Origin: Caloramator sp. mosi_1
GTDB taxonomy: Bacteria; Bacillota; Clostridia; Clostridiales; Caloramatoraceae
Assembly (NCBI RefSeq): GCF_028622835.1
Contig: NZ_CP117677.1
Coordinates: 1,508,001-1,572,000 of the forward strand
Direction of reading: 5' to 3'
DNA length: 64,000 bases
Both the position numbers and the translations under genes were made by a program. Below the pieces are notes generated by a model. The model had not been told where the DNA came from. It did no database searches and was given only the letters and a program-made list of their open reading frames with translations. Positions 32,610 to 44,278 of this stretch are shown here, one piece after another. Every line of letters begins with the position of its first letter. Positions within the stretch are counted from its first letter, which is position 1.

Positions 32610-33235
32610 GTGATTATTAAGTTGGAAAATATAAAAAAAGATATGGAGAAAAAGAAGTTTTAAGAGATTTTAATTTAGAAATAAAAAAGGTGAGTTTATT
32701 GGTATAATAGGAAAAAGTGGAGCTGGTAAATCAACATTATTGAATATTATAGGATTATTAGAGGAATGTGATGATGGTAAAGTAATAATTGAAGGAGATG
32801 AGATAAAAACAAAAGATAGAAAAAAATACAAAGCTTATTGAAAAATAAAATAGGGTATTTATTTCAAAATTATGCCCTAATAGATGATTTAACGGTGTAT
32901 GAAAATCTAAAAATAGTATTAGAGGGTAAAGATAAAGAAATGAATAAAAATTAATTTTAGAAGCTTTAAACAAGGTTGAATTAGGAAATATTTTAGATAA
33001 AAAAATTTATCAATTATCTGGAGGAGAACAGCAAAGAGTAGCAATAGCTAGATTGATATTAAAAAGAAGTGAAATAATTTTAGCAGATGAGCCTACAGGA
33101 AGTTTAGATAGAATAAATGGAAAAAGAATAATGGAATTGCTTAGAGAGTTAAACAATCAAGGTAAGACAATTATTATTGTTACTCATGATGAGCATGTAA
33201 TTGAATATTGTACACGAGTGATAAATTTATCATAA
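32610..33235 (+). CDS. ABC transporter ATP-binding protein, lactococcin 972 group
   Basis: Starts at GTG 32610 after GGGAGGG. About 208 residues: GKSGAGKST (Walker A), YLFQNYAL (Q-loop), QLSGGEQQR (signature), ILADEPTGSLD (Walker B and D-loop) and VTHDEH (H-loop). It energises the neighbouring DUF1430-type permease. Single-base losses near 32630, 32690, 32827 and 32950 split the 5' half. All catalytic motifs are present. Confidence 0.9.
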
Positions 33236-33566
33236 AAATAGCCCTTGATAACGTCCGTAGATTCGTATAAATTTATTTAAATATAATTAAAACAAACTGG
33301 AGATTATTATGGTAGTTAAATCCCATAGTAATTTTTATTTTTATAGGAATTACTAAATAATTAGATAGTGTAACTGTTGTACAATATTATTTTTGTAACC
33401 GTCAAAATTAAGAACATAGATATCTCATCCTCCCATTGATAGAATAAAAGCAAATATTATTAATGGGAGGTAATTTATGGGTAAAAAATTAAGCCATGCT
33501 AAATGGGAAGAATGTATAAAGGCTAATAATACCTAAAAGGGTGCGTAGCCACAAACTACTCACCCT
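33236..33566. other. Gap with short ORF and hairpin
   Basis: A 330-bp AT-rich region. After GGGAGGT a short frame starts MGKKLSHAKWEECIKANN (33478) and stops at once; it may be the stub of an IS or regulator gene. AAGGGTGCGTAG pairs with CTACTCACCCTT (33538-33568), a terminator-like hairpin for the relic coming from the right. Nothing else recognised. Confidence 0.4.
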
Positions 33567-33808
33567 TTAATATTGCACTCCATAAACAAAATCAAAAATT
33601 TCTCTAAAAACATCATTTCAACCTGCCTATACATTTCAAAATCGCCAAAGGTATTTATATTTTTAAATATATACTGTGAGGCTTCCTCAGAAACATTACA
33701 CATGAGCTTGAATCATAGCAGGGTTTAGACCATGAATATTTTTAAGTAAAGCAATTGGTGCTAGAAGCTCTGCAGCAATCAATAAAAAGACATTTATATA
33801 AAGAAAAT
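33567..33808 (-). pseudogene. ImmA/IrrE-type peptidase C-terminal relic
   Basis: Minus-strand sense across three frames reads LLIAAELLAPIALLKNIHGLNPAMIQAHCNVSEEASQY (in pieces), the C-terminal part of ImmA/IrrE metallopeptidases that follows the HEXXH helix. The catalytic part is absent. It is a fragment of a regulator separate from the larger gene that follows. Confidence 0.55.
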
Positions 33809-33915
33809 TTTGACAATCGACAATTATTGACCAAATTTGTTGTTGAATAATAGTATAATTTATCTAATAAACTAACAATGTTTTAATAAAATTATTTATT
33901 TTTAGGAGGCGTTCC

Positions 33916-35800
33916 ATGGCCCAAATAGCTTCTTTTAAAGATCTAAATTGAAAGTCTATTCTACAATGAAATTTATGAAGAACTATCTAACTTTATTGAA
34001 GAAAATCCTGATAGAATTGAATGTAGTACATACTTTGTAAAATCACCTGATGAAGCGGAGTTATATGATTATAGAGTTAATGCTATTGATATAATACCTT
34101 CAGAAGGAAATGAAATAATATTTGATTTGATAGTTGCTGCTGAAGTAAAAATTGCTGAAACTGTAAAAGAGATAGGAGAACTGATGAAACTGAACAATGG
34201 TTTATTATATCTTGCAATGCAGAATTAAATAATGGCATAAATAATTTTAACATAAAAAGGGTGGCGGTATATAACAATGATAGGAGTAATTTAAAACTAC
34301 GTTCTTCAGAAAGTCTAATTCCCATAATAAAGAAGGAAGAACTTGATTTCGTTGCAGAAGTTTTTCTAAAAAATATTTTCCTGAAGCATTAGAAAAACCA
34401 ATGAAAGTATTACCCCAAATAATTGTAGAACGAATGGGGCTTGAACTATTAGAAATGAATATAACAAAATCATCAAAAGCATTTGGACAAATAGTCTTTG
34501 ATGATTGTGAATTTGAATACTTTGATATTGAAAAAATAGTTACGAAAAAAATTTATCAAAAAGGAACTATAATAGTAGATCCTAAGAATTATTTTATGCG
34601 AAATTTAGGTTCAGTTAATAACACAATAATACACGAGTGTGTGCATTGGGAATTACATAGAAAATACTTTGAACTTGTAAATTTATATAATGAATATAAA
34701 AAATATATATTATGCAATATAACTGAAACCACAAAACCAAAACAAGGGTGGAGCCCATATGAAATAATGGAATGGCAAGCCAATGCTTTAGCACCTAGAA
34801 TATTAATGCCAGCTAAGCAAACAAAAGAAAAAATAGAAGAATTAATTGAAAAGAATAAAAAAGTTTTAAATACTACAAGAAAAACTGATATTTTAGAATC
34901 GGTTATATATGAATTAGCTGACTTTTTGGTGTATCAAAACTTGCTGCAAAAATTAGGATGATAGATTTGGGATATCATGAAGTAGAGGGGATATATCTAT
35001 TTGTTGATAATCATTATGTAACAAGTTATATTTCGGAACAAAACGCATTAAAAAATAATCAAACTTATACAATAGAAGTTCAAGATGCACTTTTTTACTT
35101 TATGCAGATGAAAAATTTAAAGAAACTGTAAAAAAGGAAACTTTATATTTATAGACAATCACTTTTGTATTAACGATTCTAAATATATAAAAAGTGATGA
35201 ATTAGGAAATATAAGTTTAACGGATTATGCAAGAGAACATATAGAAGAATGTTGCTTAATTTTTGATTTTAATTTTAATAAGAATAATAAATATGGATTA
35301 GAATTTTATAATGAAAACTTACTTTTTAGAAGCTTAATTTCGGATAAAATAGTTGAGATAAAGTATGATGAAAATAAGCAAAATGAAGAAGTTAAAAAAG
35401 GGCAAAAGATTTAAAAGATACAGCTAAGGATATTTTGAAAATTAAGAAGCAACTTCCAAATGATTTTTCTGGGACTTTAGTTGCACATATGAAAAGAAAA
35501 AAATGCTCTGTTGAAAAATTAGCAGAATTATCTTTAGTAGGAGAAAAGACAATACAGCGGATGAGAAATGATGAAAATTATCAAGTTAGTTTAGAAAATA
35601 TAATTGCAATTTGTATAGGACTCCAACTTGAAGAAGAATTTAGTTATGATTTAATTAAAAAAGCAGGTTATAGTTTTAGAGAAACAGAACAACATATAAT
35701 ATATGAATTGTTAATTCGAAATTGTTATATGCATTCAATTCACTATTGCAATGAGATTTTAATGGAAAATAATATGAAACCCTTGGGAACAATGAAATGA
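33916..35800 (+). CDS. ImmA/IrrE metallopeptidase fused to Cro/CI HTH
   Basis: Reconstructed as about 620 residues after TTAGGAGGCG. The middle has IIHECVHWELH (HExxH zinc site), EWQANALAPRILMP, and ELADFFGVSKLAAKIRMIDLG across a break. The C-terminus has an HTH (LAELSLVGEKTIQRMRND). Phage ImmA proteins cleave a CI-type repressor to induce excision. In this long fused form the peptidase and HTH are one chain, so it may itself be the lysogeny switch. Breaks occur near 33947, 34181, 34366, 34945, 35100, 35143 and 35400. Confidence 0.8.
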
Positions 35801-35817
35801 TAAATAGTTTTTTATAT

Positions 35818-35848
35818 AACCGGACATAAAATGTCTGGTTATTTTTTG
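35818..35848 (+). terminator. Terminator after ImmA-HTH gene
   Basis: AACCGGACAT and ATGTCTGGTT pair around AAA, then ATTTTTTG. Its GGACAT arms resemble the operator-like palindrome about 90 bp downstream. Confidence 0.75.
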
Positions 35849-35908
35849 ATTTAATATATTATTCTCAAGTTCAAACCTTTGAAAATTATAAAAATTATGA
35901 AGAAAATA

Positions 35909-35974
35909 GGACATTCCATGTCCGGGTAAAATTCAATTTTAGATTTAATATTAAATTAAAGAGTTGGCCAACTC
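35909..35974. promoter_or_regulatory. Two palindromic operator candidates
   Basis: GGACATTCCATGTCC (35909-35923) is a 15-bp palindrome and GAGTTGGCCAACTC (35961-35974) is a perfect 14-bp palindrome. Both lie in the promoter region of the antirepressor gene that opens the early operon. They are good candidates for binding by the upstream HTH protein. Confidence 0.5.
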
Positions 35975-36012
35975 AATAAAATCAAACAGATTTTATAAGG
36001 AGGGCATATATA

Positions 36013-36779
36013 ATGAACCAATTACAATTGATTGACGAAAGAGAAGTTTTAGGAAAAGATTTTAGAATTTATGGAACTTTAGAAGAACCGTTATTTTTAG
36101 CAAAGGACGTGGCAGATTGGATTGAATATAGTGACGTTTCAACAATGATTAGAACTGTAGATGAAAGTGAAAAGCTGATACAAAGAATGTTTGTATCAGG
36201 TCAAATTAGAGAAGTATGGTGCCTTACTGAAGATGGCTTATATGAAGTATTAATGCAAAGTAGGAAACCTATAGCAAAGGAGTTCAAGAAAAAGTAAAAG
36301 AAATTTTAAAAGATATACGTAAATACGGGGTATATGCTACCAATGATGTAATAGAAAAAATGTTAAAAGACCCAGATACAATGATAAAGACACTACAAGC
36401 ATTAAAGGAAGAAAGAGAAAAAGTGGCCCAATTAAAAGAAGTAGTTAAAGACCAAGATGAAAAACTTAAGCTTTTAGAAATTTACAGAAACTAAATGAAA
36501 TGCTAAGGGCCTCGGATATTGGTGCATATTATGGTATTACAGCAAAGGATTTTAACCGTATCATGCAAGATGCAGGTGTTATTAAAAAATAGATTCAAAT
36601 ATTAAAGGAAGAAAAATTTACTATGTAATGACCTCTAAATACAGCCACACTAAGTATTGTCAGGTAATCACTGAAACTTTAGATAATGGTAAAAGAATTA
36701 AGACTAATGTATGGACTCAGATTCATTGGAATTTATTGATGGGATTATGAACCAATATGGATACAGATTTGAAATTTAG
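36013..36779 (+). CDS. Phage antirepressor (BRO-N with C-terminal DNA-binding domain)
   Basis: After AAGGAGGG, a BRO/Ant N-terminal domain (PLFLAKDVADWIEYSD, CLTEDGLYEVLMQSRKPIAKEFKK) leads through a coiled region (EEREKVAQLKEVVKDQDEK) to a C-terminal part with ASDIGAYYGITAKDFNRIMQDAGVI, as in KilA/phage antirepressor C-terminal domains. About 255 residues, broken near 36291, 36480, 36590 and 36730. It is the first gene of the early operon, controlling lysogeny. Confidence 0.85.
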
Positions 36780-36797
36780 AAGAAGGGAGATAAATTA

Positions 36798-38030
36798 ATT
36801 GGAGTAATATTATTTCCACATCAAATACAAGCATTGGAGCAAACCCAAAATTTAAACAGAGTGGCCTATTATTTGGATATGGGCCTTGGAAAAACCTATG
36901 TATGCTCTGAGAAGATGAAACAGCTAAATGCACCATATAATCTTCTAATTTGTCAAAAGTCCAAAATCAAAGACTGGGCGGAGCATTTTAAACTCTACTA
37001 TGACTACAATGTGGTTATTTATAAAAACCAGACCATTGAATCTATACCAGAACACAGTGTAATTATCATAAATTACGATTTGGTATGGCGTAGGCTACAG
37101 TTAAAACAATTAAGGAATTTCACATTAATACTTGATGAATCACAGTATATAAAAAATGAAACATCAAAGAGGTCAAAATTCATATTAAGCCTAAATCCAA
37201 CTAATGTAATACTACTATCTGGAACACCCACCGGAGGTAGATACGAAGAACTTTGGACTCAAGTCAGACTACTTGGCTGGAACATTAGTAAGAAGGCCTT
37301 TTATAATCACTATACAATAATAGAAATGATAGATGTTGGTGGATTTAAAATACCGGTTGTAGTGGGATACAAAAATGTAGATAGACTAAAAGAAAAACTC
37401 AAATCATACGGTGCAGTATTTATGAAATCTGACGAAGTATTAGATCTTCCAGAGCAAGTTGAACAAATAATTACAGCTCAAAACACAAAGGAATATAAAA
37501 TGTTTAAAAAGATAGAATCATCACAATAAATGAAGAAACTTTAGTAGGTGATACATCTTTAACCAAACTATTATACCTAAGGCAGCTATCATCAATTTAC
37601 AATCCTAATAAACATGAGGTTTTTAAAGATTTAATATTATCAACAGAAGATAGAGTAGTAGTTTTTATAACTTCAAAAAGGAATTTGAAATATTAAAGGG
37701 AATCTGTGAATCACAAGAAAAACCTATCTCATATATTAACGGCGATGGTATTGATTTAGAAAACTACGAAACAAAAGAAAATACAATAACATTAGTCCAA
37801 TATCAAGCTGGAGCAACTGGCATAAATCTTCAAAGGGCAAATAAGGTTATTTATTTTAGCTTACCCTTATCAAGCGACCTTTTGATGCAGTCAAAGAAAA
37901 GAATACACAGAATAGGCCAGAGTAGGACATGCTTTTACTACTACCTAATGACTAAAAACAGCATTGAAGAAAAAATATTAGATGTTTTAAAAGAAAGGCA
38001 GGATTTTACTTTGGATTTATTTAAGAAGGT
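36798..38030 (+). CDS. SNF2-type helicase
   Basis: Superfamily 2 ATPase of about 410 residues: DMGLGKTY (Walker A), LILDESQYIKN (DEAD-type motif II), LLSGTPTGG (III), then LVQYQAGATGINLQRANKVI and QSKKRIHRIGQ (V, VI). Phage relatives act in DNA replication or recombination. The start is unclear because a base is missing around 36798; coding sense begins with LFPHQIQALEQ. It ends with a 4-bp GTGA overlap with the nuclease gene. Confidence 0.88.
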
Positions 38031-38310
38031 GGATGAGTGAAGGAGAAAGAGTTTCAAAGAAAAGTAATAAAATACCTAAAATCAGTTCCAAATACATGGT
38101 TCTTTAAAGTATGGGGAGGTGGTTATCAAAGAAGTGGTATTCTGATCTTATATGTTGTATAAATGGAGTTTTTGTAGCAATAGAACTTAAATCAGAAATT
38201 GGAAACCCAACAGAACTTCAAAAGATGAACATAAAAAATATAAATTCAGCAGGAGGTATTGGAGTAATTTTATATCCATCAGGATTTGAAACATTTAAAA
38301 ACTTATAGAG
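38027..38310 (+). CDS. VRR-NUC nuclease
   Basis: GTG start in GTGA overlap. About 95 residues: FFKVWGGGYQRSGIPDLICCINGVFVAIELKSEIG is the PD-(D/E)XK core of VRR-NUC proteins (Asp in GIPD, Glu-x-Lys in IELK). These small phage nucleases act on branched DNA, usually next to an SNF2 helicase as here. Breaks occur near 38125 and 38305; the exact C-terminus is uncertain. Confidence 0.88.
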
Positions 38311-38321
38311 GAGGTGCTTCA

Positions 38322-39850
38322 GTGCAGTTTTCCCACAGCAGAGTTGAATGTTTTGAAAAGTGCAAATACCAATTCAAACTGCGATATATTGATGGAATAA
38401 GGACAATTCCAATGTATGGTGCAGATAGTGCATTAATTGTAGGTTCAGCTATGCACATTGGAATAGAAGAAGGAATAGACAAAATGGAAAGGTTCTATTA
38501 TAACCAATATCCAGTAATAACTGATGAAAACATAAATGAAGTTATAAAACTATCAAATTTAGTAAATAAGGCAAAAGAAGCCCTAAATTCAATACTGCAC
38601 AATAAAGAACCAACAGTTATTTATGAATACAAAATAGACTTTCCAGAATTTATAGGATTTGTAGATTTAATTATTAAAAATAAAGATGAAACAATTAGTG
38701 TTTATGACTTTAAATACAGCAACAATAAAGAGCATTATCTTAAGTCAAAACAGCTTCATTTGTATAAATACTTCCTTGAAAAATTAGGATTTAAAGTAAC
38801 AGATTTAGGATATATATTCATTGCTAAAACTTTAATAAGACAGAAGAAAACAGAGGATTTGTATCAGTTTAGAAAGCGGCTAAAAGAAACTTTAGAAAAT
38901 ATGGAAGTTGAGATAGTAAACATAGACTATGATGAAATAAAGGTTAATGAGTTTTTCAGAATATGTGATGAAATTAAAAATGAAACTGAGTTTGAAAAAA
39001 CACCTTCAAAGCTATGTGAATGGTGTGAATATAAATTGTATTGCGAAGGAGGAGAAACATATATGCTTTTACCTGAAAACAAAAGAAGGGACATAAAAAT
39101 TGATGAAAACCCTGATATGTGGATTTATGCAGACAGCTATGTTGGAAAATCAACTTTTGTTGATAAGTTTCCAAATCTGATATTTTTAAATACTGATGGT
39201 AATACAGATAACACAACAAGTCCAGTTGTAAAAATAGCTGATGAAGTAACATTTGAAGGAAGGCTTAAAAAACAAAAATGGCTTGGGAAGTATTTCTTGA
39301 TGTAATAACAGAGCTTGAGAGAAAAGATAACACATTTGAAAGAGTATGCATTGATTTAATCGAGGACCTTTATGAACACTGCAGGCTATATATGTATAAA
39401 AAATTAGGAATAGACCACGAACAGGACGCAGGCTTTGGAAAGGGATGGGATATGGTAAGGACTGAATTTTTATCAGCAATAAAAAGGCTTAAAAACCTAG
39501 GATACCAAGTGATTTATATATCAAAAGAAATTAATACAGAGGTAACATTAAAAAATGGCAACAAGTTAACAACAATAAAACCAAATATCAATGAAAAAAT
39601 AGCAAATGTGTTAGCTGGAACAGTTGATTTAACAGTTAGAGCATATATGGATGATGATGAAAGATACTTGCTTCTTGAAAAGCAGGAGAACATTTTTGGA
39701 GGAGGTAGATTTAATTTTAAAGTCCCAAAAGTGAAATTAGACAAAGATGAGTTTTTAAAAGCCTTAAAAGAGGCACAAGAAGAAGTAAAAGAATCAGATG
39801 ATGAAAAAAGAGCAGACGCTCAAGAAAAAATAATAATGAGGAGGAAATAA
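38322..39850 (+). CDS. PD-(D/E)XK nuclease fused to RecA-like ATPase
   Basis: GTG start after GAGGAGG. The N-terminal half is a Cas4/RecB-like nuclease (FSHSRVECFEKCKYQFKLRYID, GSAMHIGIEEG, GFVDLIIKN, VYDFKYS) closed by a Cys cluster (CEWCEYKLYC). The second half is a phage nucleotide-binding (Sak4/AAA_24-like) ATPase: DSYVGKSTFVDKFPN as a P-loop variant and the Walker-B-like RVCIDLIEDLY. About 505 residues after repairing one break near 39280. In other phages these are separate genes of a recombination module. Confidence 0.82.
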
Positions 39851-39853
39851 ACT

Positions 39854-40309
39854 ATGGCGAGTAATAACCTATTTGCAAAATTTGATAAGGAGTTTGATAT
39901 TCAAGGCTTAAAGGAAGATTTAAAAAATGTTGGTGCTCAAGAAGGTCAATTTAAAGAAGTTCCATTTGGAGTATATGAAGTTAAGATTGAAAAGATGGAG
40001 CTTGTGGAATCAAAGACAGGAAAACCAATGTTATCTTGCTGGATGAGAATATTAGAGGGAGAATACAAAAATTCAATGCTTTTTATGAATCAAGTTTTAA
40101 GTTCAGCTTATGGGATACATACAGCTAATGAATTTTTAAGGTCACTTGATTCAGGTATTGATGTAGAGTTTGAAAGCTTTACACAATATAACAACCTAAT
40201 ACTTGATATTTATGAAGCAATAGAAGGTAATTTAGAATATGCAGTAGAATATGGGGAAACCAACAAAGGATATAAGACTTTTAAAATAACTGAAGTTTTT
40301 GAGGTTTAA
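39854..40309 (+). CDS. DUF669 protein
   Basis: An intact 151-residue protein, MASNNLFAKFDKEFDIQGLKEDL..., with YEVKIEKMELVESKTGKPMLSCWMRILEGEYKN, the OB-fold-like pattern of DUF669. It is found between phage recombination ATPases and polymerases and is thought to be a single-stranded-DNA-binding accessory protein. It starts 4 bp after the preceding stop. Confidence 0.85.
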   Translation: MASNNLFAKFDKEFDIQGLKEDLKNVGAQEGQFKEVPFGVYEVKIEKMELVESKTGKPMLSCWMRILEGEYKNSMLFMNQVLSSAYGIHTANEFLRSLDSGIDVEFESFTQYNNLILDIYEAIEGNLEYAVEYGETNKGYKTFKITEVFEV

Positions 40310-40313
40310 TCGT

Positions 40314-42003
40314 ATGATTCTATTCTTTGACGCAGAAGTCTTTCCCCACGACTGGCTCTTCGTCATAATAGACCCAACGACACATCAAAACATGTCTTCA
40401 TAAATGATGCTAAGAAATTAGCATCATTTTATGAAGAACATAAAGACTATATATGGATAGGCTACAACAGCCACCATTATGACCAGTATATTTTAAAAGG
40501 AATCCTTTGTGGTTTCAACCCAATAGACATCTCAAATTATATTATATCAGAAAAAAGGCAAGGATGGCAGTATAGTTCATTATTTCAAAAGATACAGCTT
40601 TATGAATTTGACATTATGACAACAACTCATGGCCTAAAGGAACTTGAAGGATTTATGGGAAATGACATTAGAGAAAGCACAGTAAGTTTTACAATAGATA
40701 GAAAGTTAACAGATAAAGAATTAGATGAAGTAATTAAATACTGCACCCACGATGTAGAGCAGACAATGGAGATATTTATTCATAGAAAAGAAGAATTTGA
40801 AACACATATTGCCCTATTAAAGGCTTTCAAATTACCGCTTAAATATATAAGCAAAACAAAGGCACAACTATCATCCATTATATTAAAGGCAAACAAAGTA
40901 AACAGAGATGATGAATTTGAAATTAATATTCCAAGTAATTTAAAGATCAACAAATATAAAGAAGTTGTTGAGTGGTATAAAAATCCTACAAATCACAACT
41001 ATGATAAATACTTAGAAGTTAATGTTAGTGACGTTCCTCATGTATTTGCATGGGGTGGGCTTCATGGTGCAAAAGAAAATATATAGGTGAAGGAATAATA
41101 TTAAACGTTGATGTAGTTTCATTTTATCCAACACTTATGATAGAATATGGATTTTTATCAAGAAATGTAGTTGATTCTAATTTATATAAACAAATATATG
41201 AAGAAAGAATTAGATTAAAGGTTGAAAATAACCCTCTGCATAAGCCATATAAAATTGTTTTAAATTCTACCTATGGTGCTATGAAACATAAATATAACAA
41301 CCTATATGACCCAAGGCAGGCTAATAACGTGTGTGTAGTTGGGCAACTTCTTTTATTAGATTTAATAGAGAAGTTAGAACCGCACTGGATGTTAATTCAA
41401 TCTAATACTGACGGTTTGATAGGGAAAATAAAAAGGATATCAGATTTAGACAAAATTAAAGAAATATGCAGAGAATGGGAAGAAAGAACTCATATGAAAC
41501 TTGAATTTGAAACTTTTAAGAAGATATATCAAAAGGATGTAAACAACTATATTTTAATTCATGAAGATGGAAGTTTTAAATCAAAGGGAGCTTATGTTAA
41601 AACTTTAAATGAAATAGACAATGACCTTCCAATTGTTAATATGGCATTAAAAGAATATTTTATAAACAAAACACCAGTAGAAGAAACAATTAATAACTGC
41701 AAAGACTTATTAATGTTTCAAAAGGTAGTTAAGCTAACCTATAAATATTCACATGCCTTATATGGGGACAAACCATTAAAGGAAAAAACATTAAGAGTTT
41801 TTGCATCAAAGAATGAGGATGATAAAGGTGTATTTAAAGTTAAACCAAATGGCAGAGTTGAAAAAATAGCAAATACACCAGAAAAATGTTTTATATTAAA
41901 TGACAGTGTAATAGGGAAAAGAGTGCCAAGAAGGCTTGATAAGGAGTGGTATATAAATTTAGCAAAGAAAAGAATTGAGGATTTTGTGGGTAAATCAGAT
42001 TAA
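40314..42003 (+). CDS. Phage family B-type DNA polymerase with 3'-5' exonuclease
   Basis: Reconstructed as about 565 residues. Exonuclease motifs: MILFFDAEVFPHDW (Exo I), YNSHHYDQYILKG (Exo II), YCTHDVEQT (Exo III). Polymerase motifs: NVDVVSFYPTLMIEYGF (A), YKIVLNSTYGAMKHKY (B) and QSNTDGLIG (C). Motif C has Asn-Thr-Asp-Gly where the canonical sequence is Asp-Thr-Asp-Ser. It replicates the phage DNA. Breaks occur near 40376 and 41087. The upstream gene ends 4 bp before the start. Confidence 0.87.
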
Positions 42004-42194
42004 AAGTTATATGAATTTGGGAAGTTACTACCCAAAAGGGGTTGTTTTAAGATAATTCAATACTTATTTTAAGATGATTTATAGTAATAAAACTATAAAT
42101 TTTGATGGTTAAACAGCCCCAAAAGTATACGAAAATGGGAAGAAAAATTATATTTTTACTATGCATTTTATACCAAAAAGGTGGTGAAAATACT

Positions 42195-44072
42195 ATGGAT
42201 ATTTTTAAAGGATATATTCCTTTAAAAGGCAAAAACCATTAGAAGAATATAAGGATAGAAATAAATTTTATTGTTATGATTATATTAGAAGAACAAATAA
42301 TGATTATGGGGCAGTTTTAAAAGATGATATTATTCAAATAGACTTTGATAATAAGAAGGAAGCAGAAATTGTAAAAAATATAATAACGGATTTAAACATT
42401 AAATGCTGCATATTAAAGACTGACAGAGGGATGCATTTTTATTTTAAAAACACAGATTTAAAAACAAGAAAAATCAAGACAAAGACTCCTTTAGGACTAA
42501 CAGTTGACATAGGACTTGGCTCAAAAATTGTATTGTGCCATTAAGAGTAAATGGTGTAACAAGAAGATGGCTAAACAAAATAGATGAAGTTGACTATCTT
42601 CCAGAATGGCTTAGACCATTAAAAACAGCACCAGATTTTTTAAATATGAAAGAAGGAGACGGAAGAAATCAAGCATTATTCAATTATATATTAACCCTTC
42701 AATCAGAAGGCTTTAGTAAGGATAGTATTAAAAACATTATAAATATCATAAACAAATATATTTTAAAAGAACCATTAGAGCAAAGGGAACTTGATACAAT
42801 ACTTCGTGATGAAGCATTTTTAAAACCTTTGTTTTATCAAAAGTCAAAATTCTTACGATGACCAGTTTGCAAGATTTATAAGGGATGAAGAGCATATTAT
42901 AAAAATAAACAATCAGCTTCATATATACAAAGATGGTATATATGTGAGTGATTCTTTGATTATAGAATCTGCTATGATAAAACACCTGCCAGAATTAAAT
43001 AAAGCAAAACGAACAGAAACGTTAAATTACCTTGAATTAATAACAGATACAGTATCACCAAGTAGAGAAGATTATAACAAAATTGCATTTAACAATGGAG
43101 TATATGACATATCGGATAATAATTTTAAAGAACATTCTCACCAATATATAATTACCAATAAAATCCCTTGGGATTTTAATCCAAATGCTTATTCGGAACT
43201 TGCAGATAAAACATTAAACAAAATTAGTTGCAATGATACTGAAATTAGAAGTCTTCTTGAAGAACTAATAGGATACACATTCTATAGAAGAAACATAATA
43301 GGAAAGGCGTTTATACTAACAGGAGAAAAGCAAAATGGTAAATCAACATTTTTAGATATGATAACGGCCCTGCTTGGAACAGACAATATTTCAGCACTTG
43401 ATTTAAAAGAACTTGGAGAAAGGTTTAAAACAGCAGAACTATTTGGTAAACTTGCAAACATTGGTGATGATATAGGGGACGAATTTATAGCAGAGCCTTC
43501 GTTTTTAAGAAACTTGTTACAGGAGATAGAATAAATGTAGAGAAAAAGGCAAAGACCCATTTGATTTTAACAATTATTCAAAATTATTATTTTCTGCAAA
43601 TAATATTCCGAGGATAAGAGATAAAACAGGTGCAGTCCAAAGAAGGCTTTTAATAATACCTTTCAATGCAAAGTTTTCAGAAGATGACCCTGATTTTAGA
43701 CCAGAAATAAAGTATGAACTTAGAAACAGCGAAGTAATGGAATACTTAATTTTATTAGGGATTGAGGGTCTTAAAAGATTAATGAAGAATAAGAAATTTA
43801 CCAAGTCGATTGAAGTGGAAAGAGAACTTAAAGAATATGAAAAGTTGAATAATCCAATAATAGAGTTTTATGAAGAGTATGAGGATAAAATTGAGAGTGA
43901 GCCAACCAAGGAAGTATATAAGAAGTATCTTGAATTTTGTATAAATAACAACAACCAGCCGCTGAGTCAGATTGAGTTTTCAAGGCAGATTGTCAAAAGG
44001 TTTGGATTTAAAATAGAAGATAGAAAAATTAATGGTAACAAATACAGAATATTTATTAAGAGTTCAAGATAG
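42195..44072 (+). CDS. Primase-polymerase / P4-D5-type helicase
   Basis: About 625 residues. The N-terminal prim-pol-like domain has IIQIDFDNKKEAE and LKTDRGMHFYF. A primase C-terminal region follows. The D5/P4 helicase has GEKQNGKSTFL (Walker A), ANIGDDIGDEFI (Walker B) and the arginine-finger region KLLFSANNIPRI...RRLLIIPF. Repairing the break near 43520 gives LVTGDRINVE, a family motif. Other breaks lie near 42230, 42527 and 42855. The 3' end of the gene contains the first iteron of the putative origin. Confidence 0.88.
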
Positions 44073-44225
44073 GTTCAAGAAAAGTTCAAGATGGGTTCAA
44101 GATTAAACATAGATATATCAAGGCGGTTCAAGATGTTCAAGATGTCTATATCTTTTATTTATATATTAATAAATATAAAAAATATGTATATATAAATAAA
44201 ATAATATATATATAATATATAACAT
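44062..44225. other. Putative prophage replication origin: iterons plus AT-rich tract
   Basis: GTTCAAGA occurs at 44062, 44073, 44084 and 44095 (exact 11-bp steps), then at 44126 and 44135. An extremely AT-rich stretch (44150-44225, runs of TATATA) follows. Helically phased direct repeats beside a low-melting tract, directly after the primase gene, are the classic plan of an iteron origin. Confidence 0.65.
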
Positions 44226-44278
44226 CTTATCCTGAACCGTAACCTGTAAAAAATTAGAAATATAGCGGAGGAATAAAT

